From: Lysobacter sp. A03
Lineage (GTDB): Bacteria; Pseudomonadota; Gammaproteobacteria; Xanthomonadales; Xanthomonadaceae
Direction: 5' to 3'
Length of the DNA stretch: 43,636 nt
Assembly (NCBI RefSeq): GCF_000855665.1
Contig: NZ_JXSS01000074.1
Coordinates: forward strand, 1-43,636
In this document: positions 1-7,746 of the stretch, one piece after another
How positions within the stretch are numbered: the stretch's first letter is position 1
Layout: the number at the start of each line of letters is the position of its first letter
Translations under genes and position numbers: made by a program
The notes under the pieces: generated by a model
The model's input: the letters and a program-made list of their open reading frames with translations, nothing else
Told to the model about the DNA's origin: nothing
Databases searched by the model: none

Positions 1-56
1 ATTGCTGTTGATGCGCCGGGGGGGACATGCAGGAGTGGCTGGGAAACGTCTTGGCA

Positions 57-86
57 GGGGCGGGATGCCAGCCATTATCCCGCCCC
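57..86 (-). terminator. Hairpin after the leftward catabolic operon
   Basis: GGGGCGGGAT (57-66) and ATCCCGCCCC (77-86) form a perfect 10-bp stem with a 10-nt loop, 22 bp beyond the stop codon of the last gene of the leftward operon. There is no T-tract on either side, so it is either an atypical terminator or a 3'-end stabilising hairpin. Nothing else is recognisable in positions 1-107. Confidence 0.5.
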
Positions 87-107
87 GCGGCTGAAGACGC
101 GAAACGG

Positions 108-1055
108 CTAGCTTGAGGCGGTCTCGTGCGTGTTGGGCGGCGCCGCGGTCAGGATCGCCGACGGGGCTGCGTTCCAGATCGCATCCGCGCGCGATGCCAG
201 ATGCGCGAACACGCGTTCCAAGTGTTTGATCCGGTGCGGCTGGCCCATCACCCAGGGATGGATGTTGAGCGCGAGCAGACGGCCGTGGCCGGTCTCGCGC
301 GCCTCGCGGAGCAGGAACTCGCAGGCGTCGATCACCTGGTCGGCGTATTCGGATTCGGCGTGCAGGTTGTCACCGACGATGAAGCGGTCTTCCAGCTCCA
401 GCGACAGCGGCAGGATCGACAGCGGGCCGTGGTCGGTGTTGAAGGCGTACGGCAGTTCGTCGTTGACCCAGTCCGCGCCCCAGTCGAGTCCGGCCTCACG
501 CAGCAGATCGGGCGTGCGGTGTGACTGCGAGCGCGCCGGCGACAGCCAGCCACGGATCGGCTGATCGGAGTAAGGCGCCAGTGCAGCCAGACTGCGCTGG
601 ATCCACTCGCGCTCGCGTGCCTCGTCGAGACCGCCGTAATGGATGGCATCCATATTCCAGCCGTGGCCGAGCAGTTCAAAGCCGGTTGCCTGCACGCGGC
701 GCAGCAGCGCCGGGTAGCGTTCGGCGACTTCGCCATTGACCGCGACACTGGCCGTGAGGTCCTGCGCTTTCAGCGCATCCAGCACGCGGAACACCCCAAC
801 CCGGTTGCCATAGTCGCGCAGCGTGTAATGGCGCAGGTCCGGGTAGGGCATGGTCATGCTGCCGGGCGCCTTGAAGCCTTCGCCGGTCGGGTTCAGCGGG
901 AAGTGCTCCAGGCTCAGGTTCAGCCACAACGCCAGCGGCTTGCCGTCCGGCCACGCCACCGGGGCGCGCTCGGCCAGCATCGACCACGCATAGCGGTCAT
1001 GGTCCATGCCGTGGCGGCGGTTCGGGTATTCCAGGTATTCCGGGCCCAGGCTCAT
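108..1055 (-). CDS. PuuE-like polysaccharide deacetylase-fold hydrolase (paralogue 1)
   Basis: A 315-aa cytoplasmic protein of the NodB/PuuE superfamily, whose members hydrolyse C-N bonds in N-acetyl sugars or in cyclic amides such as allantoin. Visible signatures are RDYGNRVG (residues 80-87), the LLGHGWNM stretch (128-135) that carries the superfamily histidine, a WLSPARSQS segment (about 168-176), and NIHPWVMGQPHR near the C terminus, matching the PuuE HxxxxGxPxR region. It is one of three divergent paralogues in the window. Its ATG overlaps the stop codon of paralogue 2 by 4 bp (ATGA, 1052-1055), so translation is probably coupled. The position corresponding to PuuE EEGSE reads SLEHF, so the substrate probably differs from allantoin. 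Fold assignment is firm; substrate unknown. Confidence 0.85.
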   Translation of the reverse strand: MSLGPEYLEYPNRRHGMDHDRYAWSMLAERAPVAWPDGKPLALWLNLSLEHFPLNPTGEGFKAPGSMTMPYPDLRHYTLRDYGNRVGVFRVLDALKAQDLTASVAVNGEVAERYPALLRRVQATGFELLGHGWNMDAIHYGGLDEAREREWIQRSLAALAPYSDQPIRGWLSPARSQSHRTPDLLREAGLDWGADWVNDELPYAFNTDHGPLSILPLSLELEDRFIVGDNLHAESEYADQVIDACEFLLREARETGHGRLLALNIHPWVMGQPHRIKHLERVFAHLASRADAIWNAAPSAILTAAPPNTHETASS

Positions 1056-1996
1056 GCCGATGTCTCCTGCGCCGCCGCGTCGATCGACGCCAGCGCCTCG
1101 TCGTAGTGGTGCTCAAGGTAGTGCGCGGCGATCTCGCGGCCGGTGGTCTTCCACACGCCCGAGTGCTGGCTGATGTAGTCCATCGCGTCCTCGAAAGCGG
1201 CGATCCGGTGCGGGTGGCTGACCTGGTAGGCGTGCAGTGGCACGCACATCACGGTGCCGCTTTCCGCGCCCTCCTCGTACAGACGGTCGAAGGCGTCCTT
1301 GATCATCTGCCCGTAGCGGCGCGGCTCGATCTTGTTGACCACGTAGGTGATGGTGTCGTTGAGCTCCAGCGAGTAGGGCACCGAGACGAAGCGCTGGCCG
1401 CTGCGGGTGCGCACCGGGGTGGGCTGGTCGTCGTGGAACAGGTCGCAGGTGTACCGGCCGCCGGCCTCGGCGAACAGGTCGATGGTCGCGTTGGAGTGCG
1501 ACAGCGCCGGCGCCAGGTAGCCGTCGCAGTGCTGACCGGTGTGCTGGGCGATCAGTGCCATCGACTCCTCGATCATCTCCCGCTCCTGTGCCTCCGACAG
1601 GCCGTAGGTGTAGCGGGTGTTGTAGATGCCGTGGCTGAAGAACTCCCAATCGCGCTCGGCCGCCAGTTCGATCACCTCGGGGTGATGGATCAACGTCGCC
1701 GCCGACAGCGACACCGAGCCGCGCAGGCCGTACTTGTCCATCACCCGCATCATGCGCTGATGACCGACGCGGTTGCCGTAGTCACGCGTGGCGTAGCCCA
1801 GCACATCGGGCAGTGGCCGTGGCCACGGTTTGCGCAGTGGATTGGGCGGCGGGTCCAGCTCGTAGAACTCGATATTCGGCGCGATCCACAGCGCGACTCT
1901 GGCATCGCCGGGCCAGCGGATCTTCGGCCGGCTGTCGTAGGGCCAGTAGTCGTACAGGCCCGGATCGGCCTTCTGCGTGGGCGCGCCGGCACTCAT
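1052..1996 (-). CDS. PuuE-like polysaccharide deacetylase-fold hydrolase (paralogue 2)
   Basis: A 314-aa member of the same family as the downstream gene. The frame is open upstream to 2239, but the start is placed at 1996 (MSAGAPTQ): this ATG overlaps the stop of the amidohydrolase gene as ATGA (1993-1996), and the upstream extension is arginine-rich out-of-frame sequence. Signatures: WPGDARVALW (28-37), NIEFYE (41-46), RDYGNRVG (71-78), FFSHGIYN (119-126) and VPLHAYQVSHPHR near the C terminus. The HGIYN motif differs from HGWNM and HGWRW of the two paralogues, which argues for three distinct substrates or steps rather than simple redundancy. It sits in an operon with an MFS transporter and an isochorismatase-fold hydrolase, consistent with hydrolysis of an imported amide-containing compound. 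Confidence 0.86.
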   Translation of the reverse strand: MSAGAPTQKADPGLYDYWPYDSRPKIRWPGDARVALWIAPNIEFYELDPPPNPLRKPWPRPLPDVLGYATRDYGNRVGHQRMMRVMDKYGLRGSVSLSAATLIHHPEVIELAAERDWEFFSHGIYNTRYTYGLSEAQEREMIEESMALIAQHTGQHCDGYLAPALSHSNATIDLFAEAGGRYTCDLFHDDQPTPVRTRSGQRFVSVPYSLELNDTITYVVNKIEPRRYGQMIKDAFDRLYEEGAESGTVMCVPLHAYQVSHPHRIAAFEDAMDYISQHSGVWKTTGREIAAHYLEHHYDEALASIDAAAQETSA

Positions 1997-2667
1997 GGTG
2001 CGATCTTCTTCAGCTGCGCCGCCACCTCGTCGACGGCCTCCACGTCGGCGTACTTGAGCATGATGTCGGCCAGGTTGGCGAAGTGCGGGATCTCGTGCTT
2101 GTCGGCCACGCACTCCTCCACCACGATCGTGCGGAACCCACGCGACAGGCTGTCCACCGAGCAGGCGCGCACGCAGCCGGAGGTCGAGCCGCCGGTGATG
2201 ATCAGCGTGTCGATGCGGTGGAAGGTCAGCAGCGACCACAGATTGGTCTCGAAGAACGGGCTGGCCATCCGCTTGTGCATCACGATGTCGCCGGGCTGCA
2301 CGTCCGCACGTGGGTCGATCTGGGCGCGCTCGGAGCCGTGCTTGATGTTCTGCAGCGAGTCCGGCGTGTTGGTGCGCGTGCCCCAGACCCCGGCGTCCTC
2401 GCCGTTCTCCAGATAGGCAACGTAGGTCCAGATCACCGGTAGGCCGCGCTCGCGCACCAGCGCGGACAGGGTATTGATGTGCTCGATCTGGCGCGGGTCG
2501 GTCTCATACGCGGTCTTGAACGCGTCCATGTCGGTGTAGGCGCGCTGCACGTCGATGTTGACGATCGCCGGGCGCGAGCCGAAGCCGAACTTGGCGCGGT
2601 TGCGGTTGGCCTTGACCTGGGCCCAGTACTGGCGGGCGGTGAGGTCGGAGGTTTCCATTACAGCCAT
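1993..2667 (-). CDS. Isochorismatase-family cysteine hydrolase (amidohydrolase-like)
   Basis: A 224-aa cysteine hydrolase. The catalytic triad of the family is visible: Asp39 (VNIDVQRAY), Lys132 (MHKRMASPF) and Cys165 (STSGCVRACSVD). The STSGCVRA signature and the long N-terminal helix resemble N-carbamoylsarcosine amidohydrolase, maleamate amidohydrolase and related amidases more than isochorismatase itself. It probably releases ammonia or carbamate from a linear amide or carbamoyl compound, which would fit ring-opened product from the PuuE-like enzymes beside it. The start at 2667 is supported by AAGGAG eight bases upstream. The MFS gene ends 68 bp upstream, and the gene overlaps paralogue 2 by 4 bp. 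Family assignment is firm; substrate is inferred only from context. Confidence 0.9.
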   Translation of the reverse strand: MAVMETSDLTARQYWAQVKANRNRAKFGFGSRPAIVNIDVQRAYTDMDAFKTAYETDPRQIEHINTLSALVRERGLPVIWTYVAYLENGEDAGVWGTRTNTPDSLQNIKHGSERAQIDPRADVQPGDIVMHKRMASPFFETNLWSLLTFHRIDTLIITGGSTSGCVRACSVDSLSRGFRTIVVEECVADKHEIPHFANLADIMLKYADVEAVDEVAAQLKKIAP

Positions 2668-2683
2668 GAGGTGTCTCCTTGGA

Positions 2684-2718
2684 TCAATGAAGCCTGGGTC
2701 AATGAAGCCCGATCAATG
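2684..2718. repeat. Short direct repeats between MFS and amidohydrolase genes
   Basis: TCAATGAAGCC occurs at 2684-2694 and 2699-2709, followed by a partial third copy TCAATG at 2713-2718, with periods of 15 and 14 bp. The repeats fill the 68-bp spacer between the two genes of the operon. Either local slippage or a protein-binding array could explain them. Confidence 0.5.
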
Positions 2719-2735
2719 GGTTTTGCAGCCGCGCC

Positions 2736-3983
2736 TCAAGAGGCCGCTGCGGCCAGACGGATGCGTTCGTCGCGCACCAGCGTGGCCATGATCAGCGCCA
2801 GCACGATCAGCCCGAACACCAGCTGGAAGGCCGGCTGGTAGCTGCCGGTGAGGTCGAAGATCTTGGCCGCCAGCCAGATGCCCAGGCCGGCGGTCGTGGC
2901 GTCGAGCAGGGTCACCGAACCGAGGATCTTGCCGGCCGAGGACAGGCCGAACGCGTTGACCGCCAGCAGCTGGATCATCGTGTACAGACCGCCCCAGCCC
3001 AGACCGAACAGGATCAGCGAGTACCAGATCAGGTCCGCGCGCATCGTGGCCAGGATGAACGCACCGGTGGCCATGATGGTGAGGTTGACCAGGAACACCG
3101 CCTTAGGCGGCACCACGTCGGCCAGTGCGCCGAACAGGAACTTGCCGACCATCGCCAGACCGAACATCAGGGCCAGCGCGTTGCCGGCCTGGGCCGGTGC
3201 GAACTGGAGGTCGCGCATGTGCAGGAACAGGTTCTGCGACACGGCCATGATCGAGAAGAATGTCGCCATCGCCACCACGGCCAGTGCCCAGAAGGTGCGG
3301 GTGCGCAGCGCCTGCTTGTAGGTCACGTCGGGCAGGGTGACGATGTTGGCGGCCGCGTCCGAGATGACTTTGGCGGCCGCCTTGTCGGCGCCCCACGGCT
3401 TGATACCACCGGGCTGCGGACTGCGCACGAAGAAGTAGGCGATCACCAGGAACGTCAGCGGAATCGCCATCTCCCACATGAAGGCCGTCCGCCAGTTCAT
3501 GCCCAGCGTCTCCATGAGGTACACGCCGAGTCGTGGGAAAAGCATCCCGCCCATGCTGGTGCCCACCAGTGCAATACCGATGGCGGTGCCGCGATTGAGG
3601 GAGAACCACTGCGACACATAGATGACCGATACGGTCAGCCCCGCCGCGACCAGCACCACGCCGAACCCGACGTGGATCAGGTACAGCTGGGTCAGTGAAT
3701 GTACGTAGGCGTAGGCGAAGTACAGACCCGCCAGCAGCGCGATGCCGGCCAGGATCAGCTTGCGTGGACCGGCGCGATCGATCACCACACCAATGAAGGG
3801 CCCGAGCCAGCCAGCCAGCACCAGGGTGATCAGGTCGCGCATCTTCAGCTCACTGCGCGTCCAGCCGAACTCCTTCAACAGCGACTCGTCGAACGCGGTC
3901 AGCCCGGTGACAATCAAGCCGTTGGACGTCAGCAGGATCAGCAATCCCATTACCGCCATAAGCCATGGGTAGTAGCGCTTCAT
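2736..3983 (-). CDS. MFS transporter (OFA/monocarboxylate-porter-like)
   Basis: A 415-aa inner-membrane protein with about 12 hydrophobic segments. Start chosen at 3983 (MKRYYPWLMAVMG): it is preceded by GAGG, and the first transmembrane helix follows directly; the open frame upstream to 4442 runs through the operator and the divergent gene. The conserved cytoplasmic loop 2-3 motif is present as DRAGPRK, and SQWFSLNRGTAIGIALVG matches the substrate-translocation region of oxalate/formate antiporter- and MCT-like MFS proteins, which mainly carry organic anions. It heads the leftward operon and diverges from the HapK-like gene across a 141-bp spacer containing a perfect palindrome. The likely role is uptake of the pathway substrate across the inner membrane. 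Confidence 0.88.
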   Translation of the reverse strand: MKRYYPWLMAVMGLLILLTSNGLIVTGLTAFDESLLKEFGWTRSELKMRDLITLVLAGWLGPFIGVVIDRAGPRKLILAGIALLAGLYFAYAYVHSLTQLYLIHVGFGVVLVAAGLTVSVIYVSQWFSLNRGTAIGIALVGTSMGGMLFPRLGVYLMETLGMNWRTAFMWEMAIPLTFLVIAYFFVRSPQPGGIKPWGADKAAAKVISDAAANIVTLPDVTYKQALRTRTFWALAVVAMATFFSIMAVSQNLFLHMRDLQFAPAQAGNALALMFGLAMVGKFLFGALADVVPPKAVFLVNLTIMATGAFILATMRADLIWYSLILFGLGWGGLYTMIQLLAVNAFGLSSAGKILGSVTLLDATTAGLGIWLAAKIFDLTGSYQPAFQLVFGLIVLALIMATLVRDERIRLAAAAS

Positions 3984-4049
3984 TCTCTTACCTCTGCAGG
4001 TTGGTGTTGGCGGGATAGCCGACTGTAGGGGAGAAATCCGCGTCTGGCG

Positions 4050-4079
4050 TTGACCGGCAACGGATGGCATGCCTACACT
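4050..4079 (+). promoter_or_regulatory. Probable promoter of the rightward catabolic operon
   Basis: TTGACC (4050-4055) and TACACT (4074-4079), separated by 18 bp, match sigma-70 -35 and -10 elements at 5/6 and 4/6 positions. The -10 box overlaps the left edge of the palindrome at 4075-4096, the expected layout for a repressor operator. The HapK-like gene starts at 4125. Confidence 0.55.
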
Positions 4080-4096
4080 TTGTCCGGACAAAGTGT
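4075..4096. promoter_or_regulatory. Perfect 22-bp palindromic operator
   Basis: The half-site ACACTTTGTCC is followed immediately by its exact reverse complement, with the dyad centre between 4085 and 4086. The site lies in the 141-bp divergent spacer between the MFS operon (start 3983) and the HapK-like operon (start 4125), so one regulator could control both. The TTGT-N4-ACAA core resembles operators of FCD-type GntR repressors, but other families bind comparable sequences. The inner TGTCCGGACA recurs exactly at 23658-23667. Confidence 0.8.
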
Positions 4097-4124
4097 GCCA
4101 CAGTCGATTGCCCCGGAGGAAGCC

Positions 4125-4433
4125 ATGAATACCGTGATCGTTCTTTTCAACCTCAAGCCCGGCGCCAGCGTCGCGGATTACGAGAAATGGGCGCGCGAGC
4201 AAGACGTGCCAACGGTCAACGCCCTGGCGTCGGTCGACCGTTTCGAGGTGCTGCGGGCCAACGGCCTGCTGATCGGCGAGGGCAAGCCGCCCTACGAGTA
4301 CATCGAAATCATCCGCGTGCCGGACATGGCCGCCTTCGGTGCCGACATGGCAGGCGAGGCGGTTCAGGCCGGTGCTGCCCAGCTGCAGAAGTTTGCCGAC
4401 AACCCGATTTTCATCCTTGCCGAGTCGATCTGA
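4125..4433 (+). CDS. HapK/REDY-like small alpha-beta protein
   Basis: A 102-aa protein resembling the HapK (REDY-like) family, small ferredoxin-like alpha-beta barrel proteins named after a protein of the Hahella prodigiosin cluster but common in catabolic operons. Recognisable features are the opening TVIVLFNLKPGASVADYEKWAR, the DVPTVNALASVDRFEVLR segment and the closing PIFILAES strand. The start at 4125 is set by GGAGGA at 4115-4120. It is the first gene after the operator and lies 7 bp before the SDR gene. Its biochemical role is not known; a dimeric alpha-beta-barrel enzyme or small-molecule-binding function is plausible. No other prodigiosin genes are nearby. Confidence 0.72.
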   Translation: MNTVIVLFNLKPGASVADYEKWAREQDVPTVNALASVDRFEVLRANGLLIGEGKPPYEYIEIIRVPDMAAFGADMAGEAVQAGAAQLQKFADNPIFILAESI

Positions 4434-4440
4434 GGCCGCC

Positions 4441-5310
4441 ATGACCGCTGAAACCTCCCCGTTGCCGTCACCGCGCTACAGCGAACTCAAGGGCAAGGTC
4501 GCCCTGATCACCGGTGCCGGCCGCGCCGGCGGCCTGGGCGAGGGCATCGCCCGCCGCCTCGCCGCCGAGGGCTGCAAGGTGGTGATCACCGATATCGGCC
4601 AGGGCCGCGGCGAGGAGATGCCGGTCGATGCGATCGGCACCGACGAGGAAATGGCGCGTACCGCCGCCGCGATCACCGCCGCCGGGGGCGAGTGCATCGC
4701 GATGGCGCTGGACGTGCTGGAGGAAAGCCAGGTCGAGGCGGTGATCGCCCGGACGGTCGAGCGTTTCGGCGGCATCGACATCCTGGTCAACAACGCCGGC
4801 ATCGGCTACCTGATGAAATCCATCGTTGATATGGATGTCGCGGAATGGGACGCGGTGCTCGGGGTCAACCTGCGCGGCACCTTCCTGTGCACCAAGCACG
4901 CGGCGAAGGCGATGATCGCTCAGGGGCGCGGCGGACGCATCGTCAACATCGCCTCGCAGGCAGCCAAATCCGGGGTGCCACATGCCAGTGCGTACTGTTC
5001 CTCCAAGCACGGCGTGGTCGGCCTGACCCGGGTCAGCGCGATCGAGCTGGGCGGGCACGGCATCACCGCCAACGCGATCTGCCCCAACCACGTCACCACC
5101 GGTCTGGGCGCCTGGCAGAACGAGTACTTCGCCAAACTGCGCGGACTGAGTGTGGATGAGTACCTCGCCCAGATGCGCGCGCGAATCCCCCTGGGCCGCG
5201 CCGGTCTGCCCAGCGATACCGCGGCGGCCTGCGCATTCCTGTGTTCCGACGACGGCGCCTATGTCACCGGCGAGGCGATGAACGTCTCCGGCGGCGAAGA
5301 GACCCACTGA
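4441..5310 (+). CDS. SDR-family NAD(P)-dependent oxidoreductase
   Basis: A 289-aa classical short-chain dehydrogenase/reductase. The Rossmann nucleotide-binding motif TGAGRAGGLGEG is at residues 24-35, NNAG at 117-120, the catalytic serine at 172 (NIASQ), and the YxxxK pair at Tyr185/Lys189. The start is placed at 4441 (MTAETSPLPS), 7 bp after the upstream stop; the open frame further upstream overlaps the HapK-like gene. An insertion after the second beta strand (about residues 53-72) is longer than in minimal SDRs. In this operon it probably oxidises a hydroxyacyl intermediate or reduces a ketone; substrate unknown. Confidence 0.9.
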   Translation: MTAETSPLPSPRYSELKGKVALITGAGRAGGLGEGIARRLAAEGCKVVITDIGQGRGEEMPVDAIGTDEEMARTAAAITAAGGECIAMALDVLEESQVEAVIARTVERFGGIDILVNNAGIGYLMKSIVDMDVAEWDAVLGVNLRGTFLCTKHAAKAMIAQGRGGRIVNIASQAAKSGVPHASAYCSSKHGVVGLTRVSAIELGGHGITANAICPNHVTTGLGAWQNEYFAKLRGLSVDEYLAQMRARIPLGRAGLPSDTAAACAFLCSDDGAYVTGEAMNVSGGEETH

Positions 5311-5385
5311 CCGCGACGCGTCCACCACGCGACGATTCCATTTGATGCGGGCCGCGATGCCTGCACCGCAGAACCGGAGGGTTCA

Positions 5386-6264
5386 ATGTCCCAAACCACC
5401 TACGCCTGGCCCAACGACGCCCGACTCGCGCTGTCGGTCGTGGTCAATGTCGAGGAAGGCTCCGAGTACAGCATTGGCGAGGGTGACAAGATCACCGAGC
5501 CCGTCGATGAGCTGTCGGTCAGCCTGACCAAGCCGATCCGCAACTACGGCAACGAGTCCAACTACCGCTACGGCGTCAAGGAAGGCCACGCGCGCATTGC
5601 CGCGCTGCTGGACAAGTACGACGTCACCACCACATACACCGCCGCCGCGCTGTCGCTGGAGCGCGCCCCGGAGATCGCCGCGTACCTGCACGGCAGCCGC
5701 CACGAGACCTGTTCCCACGGCTGGCGCTGGATCCACCAGTTCCGCCTCAACCAGGAGCAGGAGCGCGAGTTCATCCGCAAGGCTGCCGACAGCATCGAGC
5801 GCACCACCGGCACCCGCCCGGTGGGTTGGCTGTCGCGCTACCTGCACACCGCCGACACCCGCCGGCTGCTGCAGGAAGAAGGCTTCCTGTACCACATGGA
5901 CGACTACTCGGCCGACGCGCCGTTCTGGGCGCCGGTGGAGGGTTCCGACGAGCCGATGGTGATCGTGCCCTACCAGCTGGACACCAATGACATGAAGATG
6001 TGGCTGGCGCCGTCCTACCTGCCCAAGGACTGGCTGGACTACGCGATCGACAGCTTCGACACCCTGTATGAGGAAGGTGCCCATGCACCGCGCATGATGT
6101 CGATCGGCCTGCACCTGCGGATCATCGGACGGCCCGGCCGGATCGGTGCGCTGGAGAAGTTCTTCCAGTACGTGGCCAGCAAACCCAAGGTCTGGTACGC
6201 GACCCGTCGCGGCATCGCCGAACACTTCGTCGCCAACAGTGACAAGAAGGTGGTCACCGTATGA
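5386..6264 (+). CDS. PuuE-like polysaccharide deacetylase-fold hydrolase (paralogue 3)
   Basis: A 292-aa protein and, of the three paralogues, the one closest to allantoinase PuuE. It has WPNDARLALSVVVNVEEGSE (8-27), a TCSHGWRW stretch (108-115), GLHLRIIGRPGR and a C-terminal KVWYATRRGIAEHF segment, all characteristic of PuuE. PuuE hydrolyses the amide bond of allantoin without resembling classical metal-dependent amidohydrolases. GGAGGG lies just before the start, and the 3' end overlaps the CitE-like gene by 4 bp (ATGA, 6261-6264). No other purine-degradation gene is present, so allantoin itself is an unlikely substrate; another hydantoin- or imide-like ring is more plausible. Confidence 0.88.
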   Translation: MSQTTYAWPNDARLALSVVVNVEEGSEYSIGEGDKITEPVDELSVSLTKPIRNYGNESNYRYGVKEGHARIAALLDKYDVTTTYTAAALSLERAPEIAAYLHGSRHETCSHGWRWIHQFRLNQEQEREFIRKAADSIERTTGTRPVGWLSRYLHTADTRRLLQEEGFLYHMDDYSADAPFWAPVEGSDEPMVIVPYQLDTNDMKMWLAPSYLPKDWLDYAIDSFDTLYEEGAHAPRMMSIGLHLRIIGRPGRIGALEKFFQYVASKPKVWYATRRGIAEHFVANSDKKVVTV

Positions 6265-7130
6265 GCACGCCGTCGAACGGTTCTGCCGTCGTCAATCCGC
6301 GCCGCTGCCTGCTGTTCGTACCCGGCTCGCGCCCGGAGCGCTATGCCAAGGCGGTTGCCACGGGTGCCGACCAGGTCTGCATCGATCTGGAGGACGCGGT
6401 CGCGCCGGGCGACAAGGACAGCGCGCGCGCCTCGGTGTTCGCCTTCCTGGCCGACGCCCCCGAGTCGTACAGCGAAATCGGCTTGCGTCTGAATCCGCTC
6501 TCGACCGAGCTGGGTCGCAAGGATCTGGCCGAGCTCAAGGCGTCCGGCCTGACGCCGGCGTTCGTGATGTTGCCCAAGGTCGAGACCGTGCAGGAGTTAC
6601 TGGACGCTGATGCCGTTCTGGCCGGGTCCGACACCGGGCTGATCGCCCAGATCGAGACCCCGCGCGGGCTGCTGGATGCCCGCGAGCTCGCCCGCGCCAC
6701 GCCGCGCCTGCAGGCGCTGATGTTTGGCGGCTTTGACTTCATTGTCGCCCTGCGCGGCCGCGCCAGCTGGGAAAGCTTCTTCCATCCGCGCGTGCAGCTG
6801 GCCGTGATCGCTGCCGAAGCCGGCATCGGCTGCCTCGACGTCCCGTATCTGGACATCAAGGACGAGGCCGGACTGGTTGCCGAGACCGACCGTGTGATCG
6901 CGCTGGGCTTCACCGCCAAGGCTGCGATCCATCCGGCGCAGGTTGATCCGATCCAGCAGCGCTACCTGCCCACCGCCGAGGAGCTGGATCGCGCCAAGCG
7001 GGTGGTCGCCGCGCTGCAGGCCAATCGTGGCGAGGCGATCCAGCTGGACGGAAAACTCGTAGACCGACCAATTGAGATTGCCGCCGAGCGCGCCATTGCG
7101 CTGGGCGTACATGGCGCGCGTCAGGACTGA
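6261..7130 (+). CDS. HpcH/HpaI aldolase / CitE-like CoA-ester lyase
   Basis: A 289-aa TIM-barrel lyase of the CitE group, which includes citrate lyase beta subunit, malyl-CoA lyase and citramalyl-CoA lyase. The N-terminal RRCLLFVPGSRPERYAKA and CIDLEDAV segments, the RLNPL arginine region, IETPRGLLDA (Mg-binding glutamate) and the C-terminal AKAAIHPAQV are all visible. The usual AEDF metal-ligand motif reads GGFDF here, retaining the aspartate. Together with the MaoC hydratase and CaiB transferases, it points to final C-C cleavage of a hydroxyacyl-CoA. The start overlaps the upstream stop (ATGA). Confidence 0.88.
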   Translation: MSTPSNGSAVVNPRRCLLFVPGSRPERYAKAVATGADQVCIDLEDAVAPGDKDSARASVFAFLADAPESYSEIGLRLNPLSTELGRKDLAELKASGLTPAFVMLPKVETVQELLDADAVLAGSDTGLIAQIETPRGLLDARELARATPRLQALMFGGFDFIVALRGRASWESFFHPRVQLAVIAAEAGIGCLDVPYLDIKDEAGLVAETDRVIALGFTAKAAIHPAQVDPIQQRYLPTAEELDRAKRVVAALQANRGEAIQLDGKLVDRPIEIAAERAIALGVHGARQD

Positions 7131-7216
7131 TCATCGCCCGACACATCGCTCCACCACCCGTTGTTGCTTCCCGTTTCATTACTCCCACCCAGCTTCCCAG
7201 ACAACAGGAACCCCCC

Positions 7217-7735
7217 ATGGTCCAGACAGCCAAGAAAGTCGGTGAGAACCGCTACCGCGAGACGTTCGGTCGCTTCTTCGAGGAGTTCACGGTCGGTGAT
7301 ACGTACGAGCACCGCCCCGGCCGCACGATCACCGAGACCGACAACACCTGGTTCACCCTGCTGACGATGAACACGCACCCGATGCACTTCGACAAGGAAT
7401 ACGCGAAGGCCTCCGAGTTCGGCAAGATCATCGTTTGCTCGCCGTTTACCGTCGCCCTGATGGTCGGCATGAGCGTGACCGACGTCAGCCAGAAAGCCGT
7501 GGCCAACCTGGGCTGGTCGGAAATCAAGCTGACCCACCCGCTGTTCGTGGGCGATACCCTGTACGCCGAGTCGACCGTGCTGGAAAAGCGCGAGTCCAAG
7601 TCGCGCCCCGGCGCCGGCATCGTCACCTGCAGCACCATCGGCCTGAACCAGGACGGCAAGACCGTGTGCACCTTCAACCGCACCATGCTGATCGCCAAGC
7701 AGGGTCACTCGGTTGAAGACAAGGTCAACTACTGA
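7217..7735 (+). CDS. MaoC-family (hot-dog) enoyl-CoA hydratase-like protein
   Basis: A 172-aa single hot-dog domain protein. The hydratase-2 type signature appears as TDNTWFTLLTMNTHPMHFD followed by ASEFGKIIVCSPF, with the catalytic Asp/His pair expected in the first segment. Related proteins hydrate acyl-CoA double bonds, for example mesaconyl-CoA and R-specific enoyl-CoA hydratases. It is separated from the CitE-like gene by 86 bp with no evident terminator, and from the acyl-CoA dehydrogenase by 11 bp. The expected role is hydration of the enoyl-CoA made by that dehydrogenase. Confidence 0.88.
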   Translation: MVQTAKKVGENRYRETFGRFFEEFTVGDTYEHRPGRTITETDNTWFTLLTMNTHPMHFDKEYAKASEFGKIIVCSPFTVALMVGMSVTDVSQKAVANLGWSEIKLTHPLFVGDTLYAESTVLEKRESKSRPGAGIVTCSTIGLNQDGKTVCTFNRTMLIAKQGHSVEDKVNY

Positions 7736-7746
7736 GTACTGATGCC

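Noticed and set aside
1997-2239. An 81-residue N-terminal extension of PuuE paralogue 2
   Set aside because: It lies inside the amidohydrolase gene in another frame, is Arg/Gly/His-rich, and the ATGA overlap at 1993-1996 gives a natural start.
4125-4433. Reading the HapK-like gene as evidence of a prodigiosin-type biosynthetic cluster
   Set aside because: No pig/red/hap condensing, oxidising or PKS/NRPS genes are near; the neighbours are degradative.
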